A program made the translations under genes and the position numbers. This document shows positions 1-7,571 of a stretch of 64,000 bases of DNA, one piece after another. The stretch spans positions 6,508,001 to 6,572,000 of the forward strand of contig NZ_AP024109.1 in assembly GCF_016591715.1 (NCBI RefSeq), read 5' to 3'. The DNA is from Mesorhizobium sp. J8 (GTDB lineage: Bacteria > Pseudomonadota > Alphaproteobacteria > Rhizobiales > Rhizobiaceae). The first letter of the stretch is position 1; each line of letters starts with the position of its first letter. The notes under the pieces were generated by a model that was given only the letters and a program-made list of their open reading frames with translations, ran no database searches and was not told the origin of the DNA.

Positions 1-56
1 GGTTGATCCGGTCCTTTCCGGTGCCGGTGGTGGAGATCGGCTCTGCCTGCGGTCTC

Positions 57-287
57 CTACTCGGAAAAGCTCACGCTGACGCCGCGCTGACGGAAATAGG
101 CCTGCATCAGCTTGCGGCCGGCGCGGTTGTTCTGCACCAGCTTGGTCGGATCGAAGACAGCTTGCTTTTTTCCCTCTCGCGCCAACGCTGCCTTGAGCGC
201 CGCGATATGCGCATCGATGTCGGCATTGTCCGCTCGGAGTGAGGCATAGATGTTTTCGGTCGCCTCGGCCAAGGTCAGTTCGCTCAC
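57..287 (-). CDS. Small conserved hypothetical protein, 76 aa
   Basis: I do not recognise a named family. The protein is short, soluble and charged, probably mostly helical, with an alanine-rich N-terminal half (AEATENIYASL, AALKAAL) and a basic C-terminal part containing NNRAGRKLMQAY. No membrane segment or signal peptide is visible. I chose the GTG start at 287 because AAGGA lies about 8 bases upstream; the ATG further upstream would add an unlikely Arg-rich leader. It reads away from the next gene at 418, so the two share a 130-base divergent intergenic region. Function unknown. Confidence 0.6.
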   Translation of the reverse strand: MSELTLAEATENIYASLRADNADIDAHIAALKAALAREGKKQAVFDPTKLVQNNRAGRKLMQAYFRQRGVSVSFSE

Positions 288-417
288 GGGTGTAGTCCTT
301 TGGTTGATCGGGCGGCGCATAACACAGATTCGTGGCCGCGCCGATACCATCCATTTGTTCCTCGCGTTTCGAGGGGACGGCTTCTATTTTGGTCGGGCCT
401 AACAGGAGGGTTACGTT

Positions 418-684
418 GTGAAGATACGCACGACGACGCACAATCATCCGGGAGAACCAGGCGTCATTCTGCTGGATCAGCCATTGGCGAACATGATCGT
501 GGCGACCGACATTCGCGATGGCGCAACGACGCTGTTCGGAACCGTCGATCTCCAGGTGAACTATTCCGGCAAGTACGACATCAGAGTTGAACTGTCGCCG
601 GACGAACTCACCCGCGTCTACCAGCTGCTGGTCAAAAATCTTCTCGGGAAAATCCAGGAGCTCACCGCCGAACCAGCGGCTTGA
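418..684 (+). CDS. Small conserved hypothetical protein, 88 aa
   Basis: The family is not recognised. The GTG start at 418 has a strong AGGAGGGT ribosome-binding site about 6 bases upstream, which fixes it. The sequence alternates short beta-type stretches (GVILLDQPL, TLFGTVDLQVNYSG, YDIRVEL) with a C-terminal helix (DELTRVYQLLVKNLLGKIQEL). This suggests a small globular cytoplasmic alpha/beta domain without signal or membrane segments. It is transcribed divergently from the 76-residue gene on its left and converges with the methyltransferase gene on its right. No function can be assigned. Confidence 0.6.
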   Translation: MKIRTTTHNHPGEPGVILLDQPLANMIVATDIRDGATTLFGTVDLQVNYSGKYDIRVELSPDELTRVYQLLVKNLLGKIQELTAEPAA

Positions 685-754
685 AACTGTTTAACCCGGG
701 ATTTCACATAAGCACCTGACACCGAGCCGCGCGAAGTTCGCGATGGCGGTATCC

Positions 755-1861
755 CTACTCTTTGACGATCTCCGTCACGCAGTGGACGTAGTCCATCCGA
801 TGGCCCTCGGGGGCCTGCGCGACATCGGCTTCGTAGGCGCCGTAGAGATCGTCGACGATTGCGGCACGGTCATTGGCGGGACGCGAGGGATCGAGCGCGT
901 TCGCAAAGACGGTTTCCGACCAGGAGCGGAGCGTCGGCACATAGGCCTTGGCGAAATCCTGCGCACTGCCATGGACCCGGAAGGCCTCGGCATAGGGGCA
1001 CGGCGTTACCATGGTGAAGATGTTCTCTAGTCTCAGCCCTGCCCGCGACACCGGCGAAGCGGGATCGCGGAAGGGCGCCGCGAACTCGTCCGGCGTCTTG
1101 TAGAATTGCTGGAACGTCGCGTCGACATATTCCGCCTCGCTGATCCGCCCCGCTGCAAGCAAATCGCGCCAATGGCGCGCGAAGCTGTCGAACATGTCGA
1201 CCCCGGTCGTGTGCCCGAGATAGCGCCCTTCCTCGTCGACGCAGAAGTTGGCCAGCGCCAGCCGGCCGCCGGACCTCAGCTCACGGGCCCTCGCCAACAG
1301 GATCGTCTCCCAATCGCGCAGCGCCTGCGCGCGAAACTGCGCCCGCTCGGCCTCGGTCGCGCCGACCGCCTGGACATGATCGGCGATCATGCAGGGCCGC
1401 TTGCTGATCCAGTGCATCGCCGTGGCGGAAAAGCCGAACGACAGCGAATTGTCCGGCAGGATCTGGCGGTAGAAACTGGTGCCGCTGCCGAAGATGTAGA
1501 GCCCGGGCGTTTCGGCCAGCGGAATGTCCGTCGAGTTCCCGAGCAGTCCCTGGCTCAACCGGAACAGGGTCGAGAAATCATTATGGGGCAGGTCGGTATA
1601 GGTGATCGAGATCGTACGGTCCGGTTCCCTCTCTCGAACGGCGCCGACCAGCCGCCGCATCATGTCCATCGAGGTGCCGCCGTCGGCGGCGCCGAAATCG
1701 GCGACGGCGAATGGCTGGCCATCGGCCAGTCGGGGCATCCCGGCGACCGCCTTGACGACGAGATCGCCGACCTTGTCGATGACGTATTTGGCGCCGACGG
1801 TGTTGGCCGAGTAGTAGCCCGCCCCACGCATGGCGATCTTCTGGCCCTCGGCTGCGCTCAT
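755..1861 (-). CDS. SABATH-family SAM-dependent carboxyl methyltransferase
   Basis: Expected to transfer methyl from S-adenosylmethionine to a carboxylate of a small acid, giving a methyl ester. The family is best known from plants (salicylate, benzoate, jasmonate, IAA and theobromine methyltransferases). The 368 residues carry its signatures: GAGYYSANT near residues 13-21 (the SYxxNS motif), ADFGAADGG at 54-62 (SAM-binding motif I), DLPHNDFSTLF at 90-100, and SGTSFYRQILPDNSL then ATAMHWIS at about 126-153, where the Trp is a known substrate-pocket position. The ATG at 1861 follows GGGGAG. It starts only 15 bases after the DUF3726 gene, so it is probably the last gene of that run. Family assignment is firm; the substrate is unknown. 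Confidence 0.88.
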   Translation of the reverse strand: MSAAEGQKIAMRGAGYYSANTVGAKYVIDKVGDLVVKAVAGMPRLADGQPFAVADFGAADGGTSMDMMRRLVGAVREREPDRTISITYTDLPHNDFSTLFRLSQGLLGNSTDIPLAETPGLYIFGSGTSFYRQILPDNSLSFGFSATAMHWISKRPCMIADHVQAVGATEAERAQFRAQALRDWETILLARARELRSGGRLALANFCVDEEGRYLGHTTGVDMFDSFARHWRDLLAAGRISEAEYVDATFQQFYKTPDEFAAPFRDPASPVSRAGLRLENIFTMVTPCPYAEAFRVHGSAQDFAKAYVPTLRSWSETVFANALDPSRPANDRAAIVDDLYGAYEADVAQAPEGHRMDYVHCVTEIVKE

Positions 1862-1876
1862 TTTGTTCTCCCCTTC

Positions 1877-2452
1877 TTATTCATCGTCCACCCGGCCGCC
1901 CCCTGCGCCGCGCATGCGCGATCGCTCGCTTTCAGGCACATAGGTTCTGGCGGCGAAGCAATTGAGCGCCGCAAGCGTCCGCTCGTCGATCGCGCCGCGC
2001 CGGCCCGTGATCGGCTGCCCGATTTCTGCGCGGAGCTCGACGACGACATCGGCGCGCATCGCCGGACCTATAGGCCGCACTACCATGGCCGAGCGGCGCA
2101 GCATGGCGTCGAGCCAGATGGGCAGACCGACATTGCTGATCGCCAGCGGCAGCGCGCTCGCCGGAAGCGGATCGTCGAGCAGCAAGGCCGCCGTTCGGAT
2201 CGGACAGAGCGGCGTTTGGGCAGGTTTGTCGGCCTCGCCTCTTCGCCAGCCCGCTGCCCGAGCAGGATCGGGCGGGTCGAGGGATTGCGCGTTTTCGGCG
2301 AGGCTCAGCATGGCTATGCCCCAATTGTCGTCCTCGACGGCGATCCGGCGCGCGGCGCGGCCGATATCCTCGGCCAGTCCCCATGAAAATCCGGCGCCTC
2401 GGGCCGCCTTGGCGCTCAGCGTTTCCACCTCGTTGAGGGACAGGTCGATCAT
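1877..2452 (-). CDS. DUF3726 family protein, 191 aa
   Basis: The N-terminus (MIDLSLNEVETLSAKAARGAG, then WGLAEDIGRAARRI) matches what I know of DUF3726, a family without assigned function. The middle part has short hydrophobic strands (LPLAISNVGLPIWLD, SAMVVRPIG) and there is no signal peptide. The ATG at 2452 overlaps the TGA of the preceding 549-residue gene (ATGA), so translation is probably coupled. The SABATH methyltransferase follows 15 bases later. The tight packing implies that it works with the Ldh_2 dehydrogenase and the 549-residue protein, perhaps as a subunit or assembly factor; that role is inference. Confidence 0.7.
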   Translation of the reverse strand: MIDLSLNEVETLSAKAARGAGFSWGLAEDIGRAARRIAVEDDNWGIAMLSLAENAQSLDPPDPARAAGWRRGEADKPAQTPLCPIRTAALLLDDPLPASALPLAISNVGLPIWLDAMLRRSAMVVRPIGPAMRADVVVELRAEIGQPITGRRGAIDERTLAALNCFAARTYVPESERSRMRGAGGGRVDDE

Positions 2453-4098
2453 GCGGCCTCTCCCGCCATCGTGGCGACATCCTCGATCAGCGGCTCGCCG
2501 CTGAACAGCGCGATGCGCAGCCAGCGGTCCGAGCGCGGATCGAAGCTGCGCGCGCCGAAGAAGGCCAGCTTGGCGCGCAATATGTCGACGGGCCGCAACT
2601 CGGCGCCGATCAGATTGTCGTGGATCTCGGCATAGGGGAATTTCGCCACGATTTGCGCGCGCCGCACCGCATGGCGCCATTCGGGCCGGCGCAGCAGGAA
2701 GTCCGCGACACGGGCCGAGGCCGGCTCCTGCGCCAGCGCGGCCGCCAGGCTGAGCGCGTCGCGCGCGGTGGCCAAAGGTTGTTCGAACTCGGCGCCGTCT
2801 TCCTCGAACCGCTCGCCGAGCCGGGGCTCGAGCTTCTCCGCCGACACATACCAGAAGCGCGCGTTGGCGGCCGGATCGGCGAAGTCGACTTTTTCCGCCC
2901 AGGAATAGCTGTCGAGGAGCGCCCGGCGAAGCGAAGCGCAACTCATGCTGCCGTCGATGGCATGGCCAGGCGTCTCGTCGGCTTTCATCATGTCGCCGAG
3001 CTCGTCGACCAGCGCCCCGTGCGGCTCGAGGATCAACGAGACGCAGGCCTCCTGCCCTTCCAGGGAGAAGTGCTCTTCCGCGAAGCGGTAGAGCGCATCC
3101 CAGGGCTGCGGTTTCGCCAGAAGCCGGTCGAGGTTTTCGGACAGTCTATCGAGATCGGTGGCCAAGGACCGGGTCGCGGCGGCCTGACGGTCGTCGTCGC
3201 TGTGCCAGCGGGCGACGCGCTGCCGTAGATCGGCGAGCGCTTTCAAGAAAGCGTCCCGTTCCGTCGCGCCGGTATGCTCTTCGGCGCGCACCCGCGCCAG
3301 CGCTGTTTCGCGCGCCAGGAACCAGCTATGCGTAAGCAGAGGGTGGCGCACGAGAAAGGGCGCCATGCCGAGTCCGGTCGCGTTGCCCACGCCGAGCGCC
3401 CGGCGCAATTGCGGCGCCAGCCTTGCCGCGCCGGCCGGGTTGCGGCGACGCGCGATATGATCGACAAGGTCGAGCGTGAAGGACCGGATCAGCCAGACGG
3501 TGAGCATCTCGGCCTGGAAGGATCCGGCAAGCTCCGGCCGTGTCGCGATCTCGTCGCGGTCGGCGATGCCGAACTTGCCGTTGCCGTAAACGGCCGTGGT
3601 GCGCAGCAGATAGCCGACGCCGAGAAGTTGCTCCTCGTCCGGCTGTTCTCCCCGCGCCAGCGCCGACGCCACGTCCTCGAACAGTCGCACGCTCTTGTTG
3701 GCGCGCGCCAGCACCAGCTCGCTCCTGGTGTAGCGGCTCGCCTCCTGCAGCGGCGCATTTGCCTCCAGCCGCTCGATTTCGGCGGCGTCCGGCAATCCGT
3801 CGTAAAGCACGTAGCTCGTGTCCCAGGCCTGCGCGATCACCCGGTCGGACCGCTTTTCGTCGTCGAGCGGGGTCGAGAAGGCAACCAGACTGTAGGTCCT
3901 TGCCGGCGTCTCGACGGCATAGACCGCACGCCCGAACCCGTTGTCGTCGAGGTCGAACAGGTGCTTGCGGACGCGCCATTTCTCCCTGGTGGCGCGGCGG
4001 ATCAACTGGCGCAGGAAGCTGAGCCGCGTCGGATGCGCCGCGCCCAGCCGCTCAAGGCGCATGACCACCTCCGGCGGGCGCAGCGCGATCGCCGTCAT
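2449..4098 (-). CDS. Large uncharacterised protein (549 aa) of the Ldh_2/DUF3726 cluster
   Basis: I do not recognise a characterised domain. The protein looks cytoplasmic and mostly helical, rich in Arg, Glu and Ala, with no signal peptide or clear membrane span. Visible blocks are FLRQLIRRATREKWRV near the N-terminus, a possible beta region (GRAVYAVETPARTYSLVAF), WDTSYVLYDGL, LLRTTAVYGNGKFGIADRD in the middle, and PYAEIHDNLIGAELRPVDILRAKLAFFGARSFDPRSDRW near the C-terminus. The ATG at 4098 overlaps the TGA of the Ldh_2 gene, and its own TGA overlaps the DUF3726 ATG, so all three are translationally coupled. A later in-frame ATG, at MRLERLG, is the alternative start. Confidence 0.75.
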   Translation of the reverse strand: MTAIALRPPEVVMRLERLGAAHPTRLSFLRQLIRRATREKWRVRKHLFDLDDNGFGRAVYAVETPARTYSLVAFSTPLDDEKRSDRVIAQAWDTSYVLYDGLPDAAEIERLEANAPLQEASRYTRSELVLARANKSVRLFEDVASALARGEQPDEEQLLGVGYLLRTTAVYGNGKFGIADRDEIATRPELAGSFQAEMLTVWLIRSFTLDLVDHIARRRNPAGAARLAPQLRRALGVGNATGLGMAPFLVRHPLLTHSWFLARETALARVRAEEHTGATERDAFLKALADLRQRVARWHSDDDRQAAATRSLATDLDRLSENLDRLLAKPQPWDALYRFAEEHFSLEGQEACVSLILEPHGALVDELGDMMKADETPGHAIDGSMSCASLRRALLDSYSWAEKVDFADPAANARFWYVSAEKLEPRLGERFEEDGAEFEQPLATARDALSLAAALAQEPASARVADFLLRRPEWRHAVRRAQIVAKFPYAEIHDNLIGAELRPVDILRAKLAFFGARSFDPRSDRWLRIALFSGEPLIEDVATMAGEAA

Positions 4099-5099
4099 GC
4101 GGCGGTCCCGGCCAGCTTTTCGAGCGTGGCGAGCGTCTCGGCCGCGACGTCGATACCGTCCCTGGTGTTGTGTTCGCGCGCGCCGAAGCGCCTTGTGCCG
4201 GGAAGCCTCGCCTCGCCGGTGAAGGCGCCAGCGACGGTTTCCAGATTGCCCGCGAACGCGCCGCCCGACGTCGCATCGGGCGAGATTGCCAGGAAGAACT
4301 GCCCGGTTCCCGGCGGGCCACCGGCCGTGCCGGAGAAGGGGCTGGCGACAAGCCCGGGATTGGCTCCCGTCAGGCATGCGGCGAAGATCTCCACCAAGAG
4401 CGCGGAACCGACGCCCTTGTAGCCGCCCGCCGGCGCCATCGTGCCCTTCAACGCCTCGCCGGCATCGGTGGTCGTCCCCCCGCTTGCGTCGAAAGCCCAG
4501 CCGGGTGGGATCGGCTCGCCGACGCGGGCGCGCTTGATGACCTCGCTCTTGGCGACGACGCTGGCGCTCTGGTCGATGACGAAGCGCGCGCCGCCTTGTC
4601 CGTCCGGAACCGCAAGCGACCAGGGATTGGTGCCCAGCGCCGCCTTGCGGCCGCCCCACGGCGCGATCGAGGCTGGCGCGTTGGTGAAGCCCAGACCGAC
4701 CAGGCCGGCTTGGGCGATCCGTTCGGTGTGGTAGCCGAGCGCGCCGCAATTGTAGGAGTTGCGGATGGCGAGCGCGGCCACGCCCTGCGCGTGCGCCGCC
4801 TCGACCAGCGCCGGCAGGCCGACGGCGATTGCCACATGCGCGAAGCCGTTGGCGGCATCGACGGCGACGACCGCCGGAGCCGGCCGCGTCAGGCGCGGTT
4901 CGGCCTGCCCCAGCACCTTGCCGCAGGTCAGATGCTCGCAATAGGTCGGCAAATACATCAGCCCGTGCGACTTCAACCCGTCGCGTTCGGCGGCCGCGAT
5001 GCCGGCGGCCAGCGCCCCGGCCTGCCGCTCGCTTGCGCCATGGCGCATCAGCGCGGCGCGGGCGAGCGTTTCGATGCGGGCTTGCGTCAGGCGTGTCAT
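4095..5099 (-). CDS. Ldh_2 family (malate/L-lactate dehydrogenase-like) oxidoreductase
   Basis: An NAD(P)-dependent 2-oxoacid or cyclic-imine reductase of the Ldh_2 superfamily, which includes ureidoglycolate dehydrogenase, 2,3-diketogulonate reductase and delta1-piperideine-2-carboxylate reductase. The 334 residues are the family length. Ser44-His45-Gly46 (DGLKSHGLMYLP) is the conserved catalytic His region, followed by FAHVAIAVGLPALVEAA, APWGGRKAALGTNPWSLAVP and the glycine-rich GGYKGVGSALLVEI. The usual NSxHfG motif reads NSYNCGALGYH here, more like the cyclic-imine reductase branch than malate dehydrogenases (inference). I prefer the ATG at 5099, with TGAGG upstream; a GTG at 5111 is possible. 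First gene of a coupled run read toward the SABATH gene. Confidence 0.85.
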   Translation of the reverse strand: MTRLTQARIETLARAALMRHGASERQAGALAAGIAAAERDGLKSHGLMYLPTYCEHLTCGKVLGQAEPRLTRPAPAVVAVDAANGFAHVAIAVGLPALVEAAHAQGVAALAIRNSYNCGALGYHTERIAQAGLVGLGFTNAPASIAPWGGRKAALGTNPWSLAVPDGQGGARFVIDQSASVVAKSEVIKRARVGEPIPPGWAFDASGGTTTDAGEALKGTMAPAGGYKGVGSALLVEIFAACLTGANPGLVASPFSGTAGGPPGTGQFFLAISPDATSGGAFAGNLETVAGAFTGEARLPGTRRFGAREHNTRDGIDVAAETLATLEKLAGTAA

Positions 5100-5114
5100 A
5101 GCCTCACCCACCGA

Positions 5115-6023
5115 TCATGCCGCCGCATAGCCGAACTCCTCTTCGCTCGCCCGCGTCTGCAGGCGGATGCATTCGATGAAGCGCAGCGACGCCGGCTGAA
5201 GGTTACGGCCCTCCTTGGCGATCCAGCCGACGGTGCGGCTCGAACGCGGATCGGCAAGCGGCACGAAGCGAACGTCGTGGCTCGATTTCCAGCGGCAGAG
5301 CCGGGGCAGGATGGTGACGCCGAGCCCGGCCTCCACCATCGCCAGGTTGGAGCTCACATTGGTCGCGGTGAGCTTGGAGCCGGCGGCAAGCGCTTCGGTT
5401 TCGGCCAGTCCGAGTGCCGCGGCCGCGCCGTTGCGGATGAAGCTCTCGCCGTCGAGCTCACCCCATTTCAACGGGCGCTTCGATCCTGCCAGGGGATGGT
5501 CGGCCGGGCAGACGAAATCGAGCGGCTCATGGAACAGCGGCTCGAAGCTGAGTTGCGGCCGCCTGGTGGCGAGCACGCAGAGGCCCACCTCCACCATGCC
5601 GTTCTCAACCGCCTCGACGATGGCGCTGGAATCGCTGTCGCGGACGTGGATGTCGAACCGGCTGCCCTCGGCACGAAGCTGGGCGATCGCGCGCGGCAGC
5701 AATGTCACCGCGACCGAAGGCACGCTGGCCACGTCGCAGCGGCCTTGCCGGTCCGCCGCGTAGCTGGTCATCGCCAGGCAGGCGCGATCGTAATGCGCGA
5801 TCATGGCGCGCGCCTCGTCGAGCACGATGCGGCCGACCGGCGAAAGCGCGCCCTTGCGCTCGCTTTCGAACAGCGGCGCGCCGATATCGTCCTCCAGCTG
5901 CTTCAGGGTCATCGACACGGCCGACGGCGTGCGGCCGATCTGGTCCGCCGCGGCGCGCACGCCTCCGGTCTCGCAGACCGCGACGAAGCTGCGCATGCCG
6001 GTCAGGCTGATGGTTTTGGTCAC
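5115..6023 (-). CDS. LysR-type transcriptional regulator of the catabolic cluster
   Basis: The 302 residues have the standard LysR layout: an N-terminal winged helix-turn-helix (FVAVCETGGVRAAADQIGRTPSAVSMTLKQLE, residues about 12-43) and a C-terminal periplasmic-binding-like effector domain. It sits directly before the Ldh_2 gene (15 bases from its stop to that ATG) and diverges from the aldehyde dehydrogenase gene at 6124. That is the classic position for a regulator of both arms. A pair of 12-base direct repeats in the shared intergenic region is a plausible operator. The effector is unknown, perhaps an intermediate of the pathway. Confidence 0.9.
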   Translation of the reverse strand: MTKTISLTGMRSFVAVCETGGVRAAADQIGRTPSAVSMTLKQLEDDIGAPLFESERKGALSPVGRIVLDEARAMIAHYDRACLAMTSYAADRQGRCDVASVPSVAVTLLPRAIAQLRAEGSRFDIHVRDSDSSAIVEAVENGMVEVGLCVLATRRPQLSFEPLFHEPLDFVCPADHPLAGSKRPLKWGELDGESFIRNGAAAALGLAETEALAAGSKLTATNVSSNLAMVEAGLGVTILPRLCRWKSSHDVRFVPLADPRSSRTVGWIAKEGRNLQPASLRFIECIRLQTRASEEEFGYAAA

Positions 6024-6123
6024 TGTTAAGCTTGCCTGAACATTTACGCCAAAAATTGAGCTTGATTGAAGTTCACAGCATTGGTTAGGTCGTTGTCAAC
6101 CGAATTGATGCAGGTCGAACACG
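6024..6123. promoter_or_regulatory. Divergent regulatory region with two 12-base repeats
   Basis: This 100-base gap separates the LysR start from the aldehyde dehydrogenase start and must hold both promoters. Two near-identical 12-mers, AGCTTGCCTGAA at 6029-6040 and AGCTTGATTGAA at 6059-6070 (10 of 12 match), lie exactly 30 bases apart, nearly three helical turns, which would suit a LysR tetramer. A TGAAC/GTTCA pair (6037-6041, 6071-6075) is superimposed. The operator role is inferred from position and spacing. Confidence 0.45.
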
Positions 6124-7571
6124 ATGCTGAGCGGTCAGAACTTCGTTGCAGGTGAATGGCGCGATGGTGCCGACTGGGTCGAGGATATCAATCCATCCGA
6201 CGTGACCGACGTTGTCGGGCGTTTCTCCCAGGCGCGGCCGTCCGACATCCATGACGCCGCCGCTGCGGCGCAAGGCGCCCAGCGGGAATGGGCGGCGGCA
6301 GGCCTCGAAGCGCGAGCCACCGTTCTCGACGCCATCGGGCGCGAGTTGATGGCGCGCTCGAAGGAGCTTGGCGAGCTTTTGTCGCGCGAGGAGGGCAAGA
6401 CCCTCCCCGAGGGCGTCGGCGAAGTCTATCGCGCCGGCCAGTTCTTCACCTATTTCGCCGCCGAGGCGCTGCGCAATCTGGGCGCCTCGGCCGACTCGGT
6501 CAGGGCGGGCGTTGACGTGCTGGTCGAGCGCGAGCCGCTCGGCGTCGTCGCGATCATCTCGCCCTGGAATTTCCCCATCGCCACGGCGTCCTGGAAGATC
6601 GCGCCGGCGCTGGCCTTCGGCAATGCCGTCATCTGGAAGCCGGCCAGCGTCACGCCGGCCAGTGCCTGGGCGCTCACCGAGATCATCAGCCGGCAGGCGA
6701 TCCCGAAAGGCCTGTTCAACCTGGTGATGGGATCGGGCTCGACGATCGGCCGCGAGCTTGCCGCCAAGGCCGACATACAAGGGTTGAGCTCACCGGCTCG
6801 GGCGCCGTCGGCTCCGGCATCGCCGCGCTCGCCGCCGCGCGCTTCGTGAAGCTGCAGCTCGAAATGGGGTCGAAGAATCCGTTCGTGATCATGGACGACG
6901 CCGACCTCGAGCGCGCCGTCGACCTTGCGGTGAACGGCGCCTTCGGCGGCACCGGTCAGAAATGCACGGCCTCGTCCCGCCTGATCGTCCACCGGCCGGT
7001 GCATGACGCCTTCGTCGAGAAGCTGCTGGCGAAAACCAGGGCCCTGAAGGTCGGCCATGCACTCGAGGCCGGCGTCCAGATGGGGCCGGTCGTCAGCGCC
7101 GAGCAGCTCTCGGCCAATCTCGATTATGTGGCGCTCGGCATCAGCGAGGGCGCCGAGCTTGCGACCGGCGGCGAGGCGCTCGATCTGGCGCATCGCGGCC
7201 ACTACATGGCGCCCGCCATATTCCTCAACGGGCGCTCGCGCATGCGCATCAACCAGGAGGAGATGTTCGCACCGATCACCTGCGTCATTCCAGCCGACGA
7301 TCTCGACGAGGCGATCTTCCTTGCCAACGACACGCCCTATGGGCTGACGGCAGGCATCGCCACGCGCTCGCTGGCGCGCGCCACGAAGTTCCGCCACGCC
7401 TCGCGTTCCGGCTGCGTCATGGTCAACCTGGCGACCGCCGGCACCGACTATCATGTGCCGTTCGGCGGCGTTCGTGCCTCGAGCTACGGCCCGCGCGAGC
7501 AGGGCCGTTCGGCGGTCGAGTTCTACACGCAGGTCAAGACATCCTACATCCACGCGGGTGCGCCCGAATGA
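6124..7571 (+). pseudogene. Aldehyde dehydrogenase (2-oxoglutarate-semialdehyde-type), one-base frameshift
   Basis: An NAD(P)-dependent aldehyde dehydrogenase resembling alpha-ketoglutaric semialdehyde dehydrogenases. The reading frame is broken. The first part (6124 on) runs through the cofactor region (ISPWNFPIA, WKPASVTPASAW, GSTIG) and loses the family match after AAKADIQ near 6780. The rest continues in another frame as VELTGSGAVGSG, then the catalytic Glu (LEMGSKNP) and Cys (GTGQKCTASSR), ending at 7571. One extra G in the GGG run at 6781-6783 would restore a 482-residue protein of normal length with every catalytic residue present. So this is either a very recent mutation or a sequencing error. 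The end overlaps the dipeptidase start (ATGA). Confidence 0.85.

Noticed and set aside
4170..6029. Long plus-strand open frame of 619 codons
   Set aside because: It lies antisense to the Ldh_2 and LysR genes, has no family resemblance and an Arg/Gly/Ala-biased composition. High-GC genes often leave such shadow frames; those at 24051-25838, 41130-43949 and 58670-60763 were rejected for the same reason.
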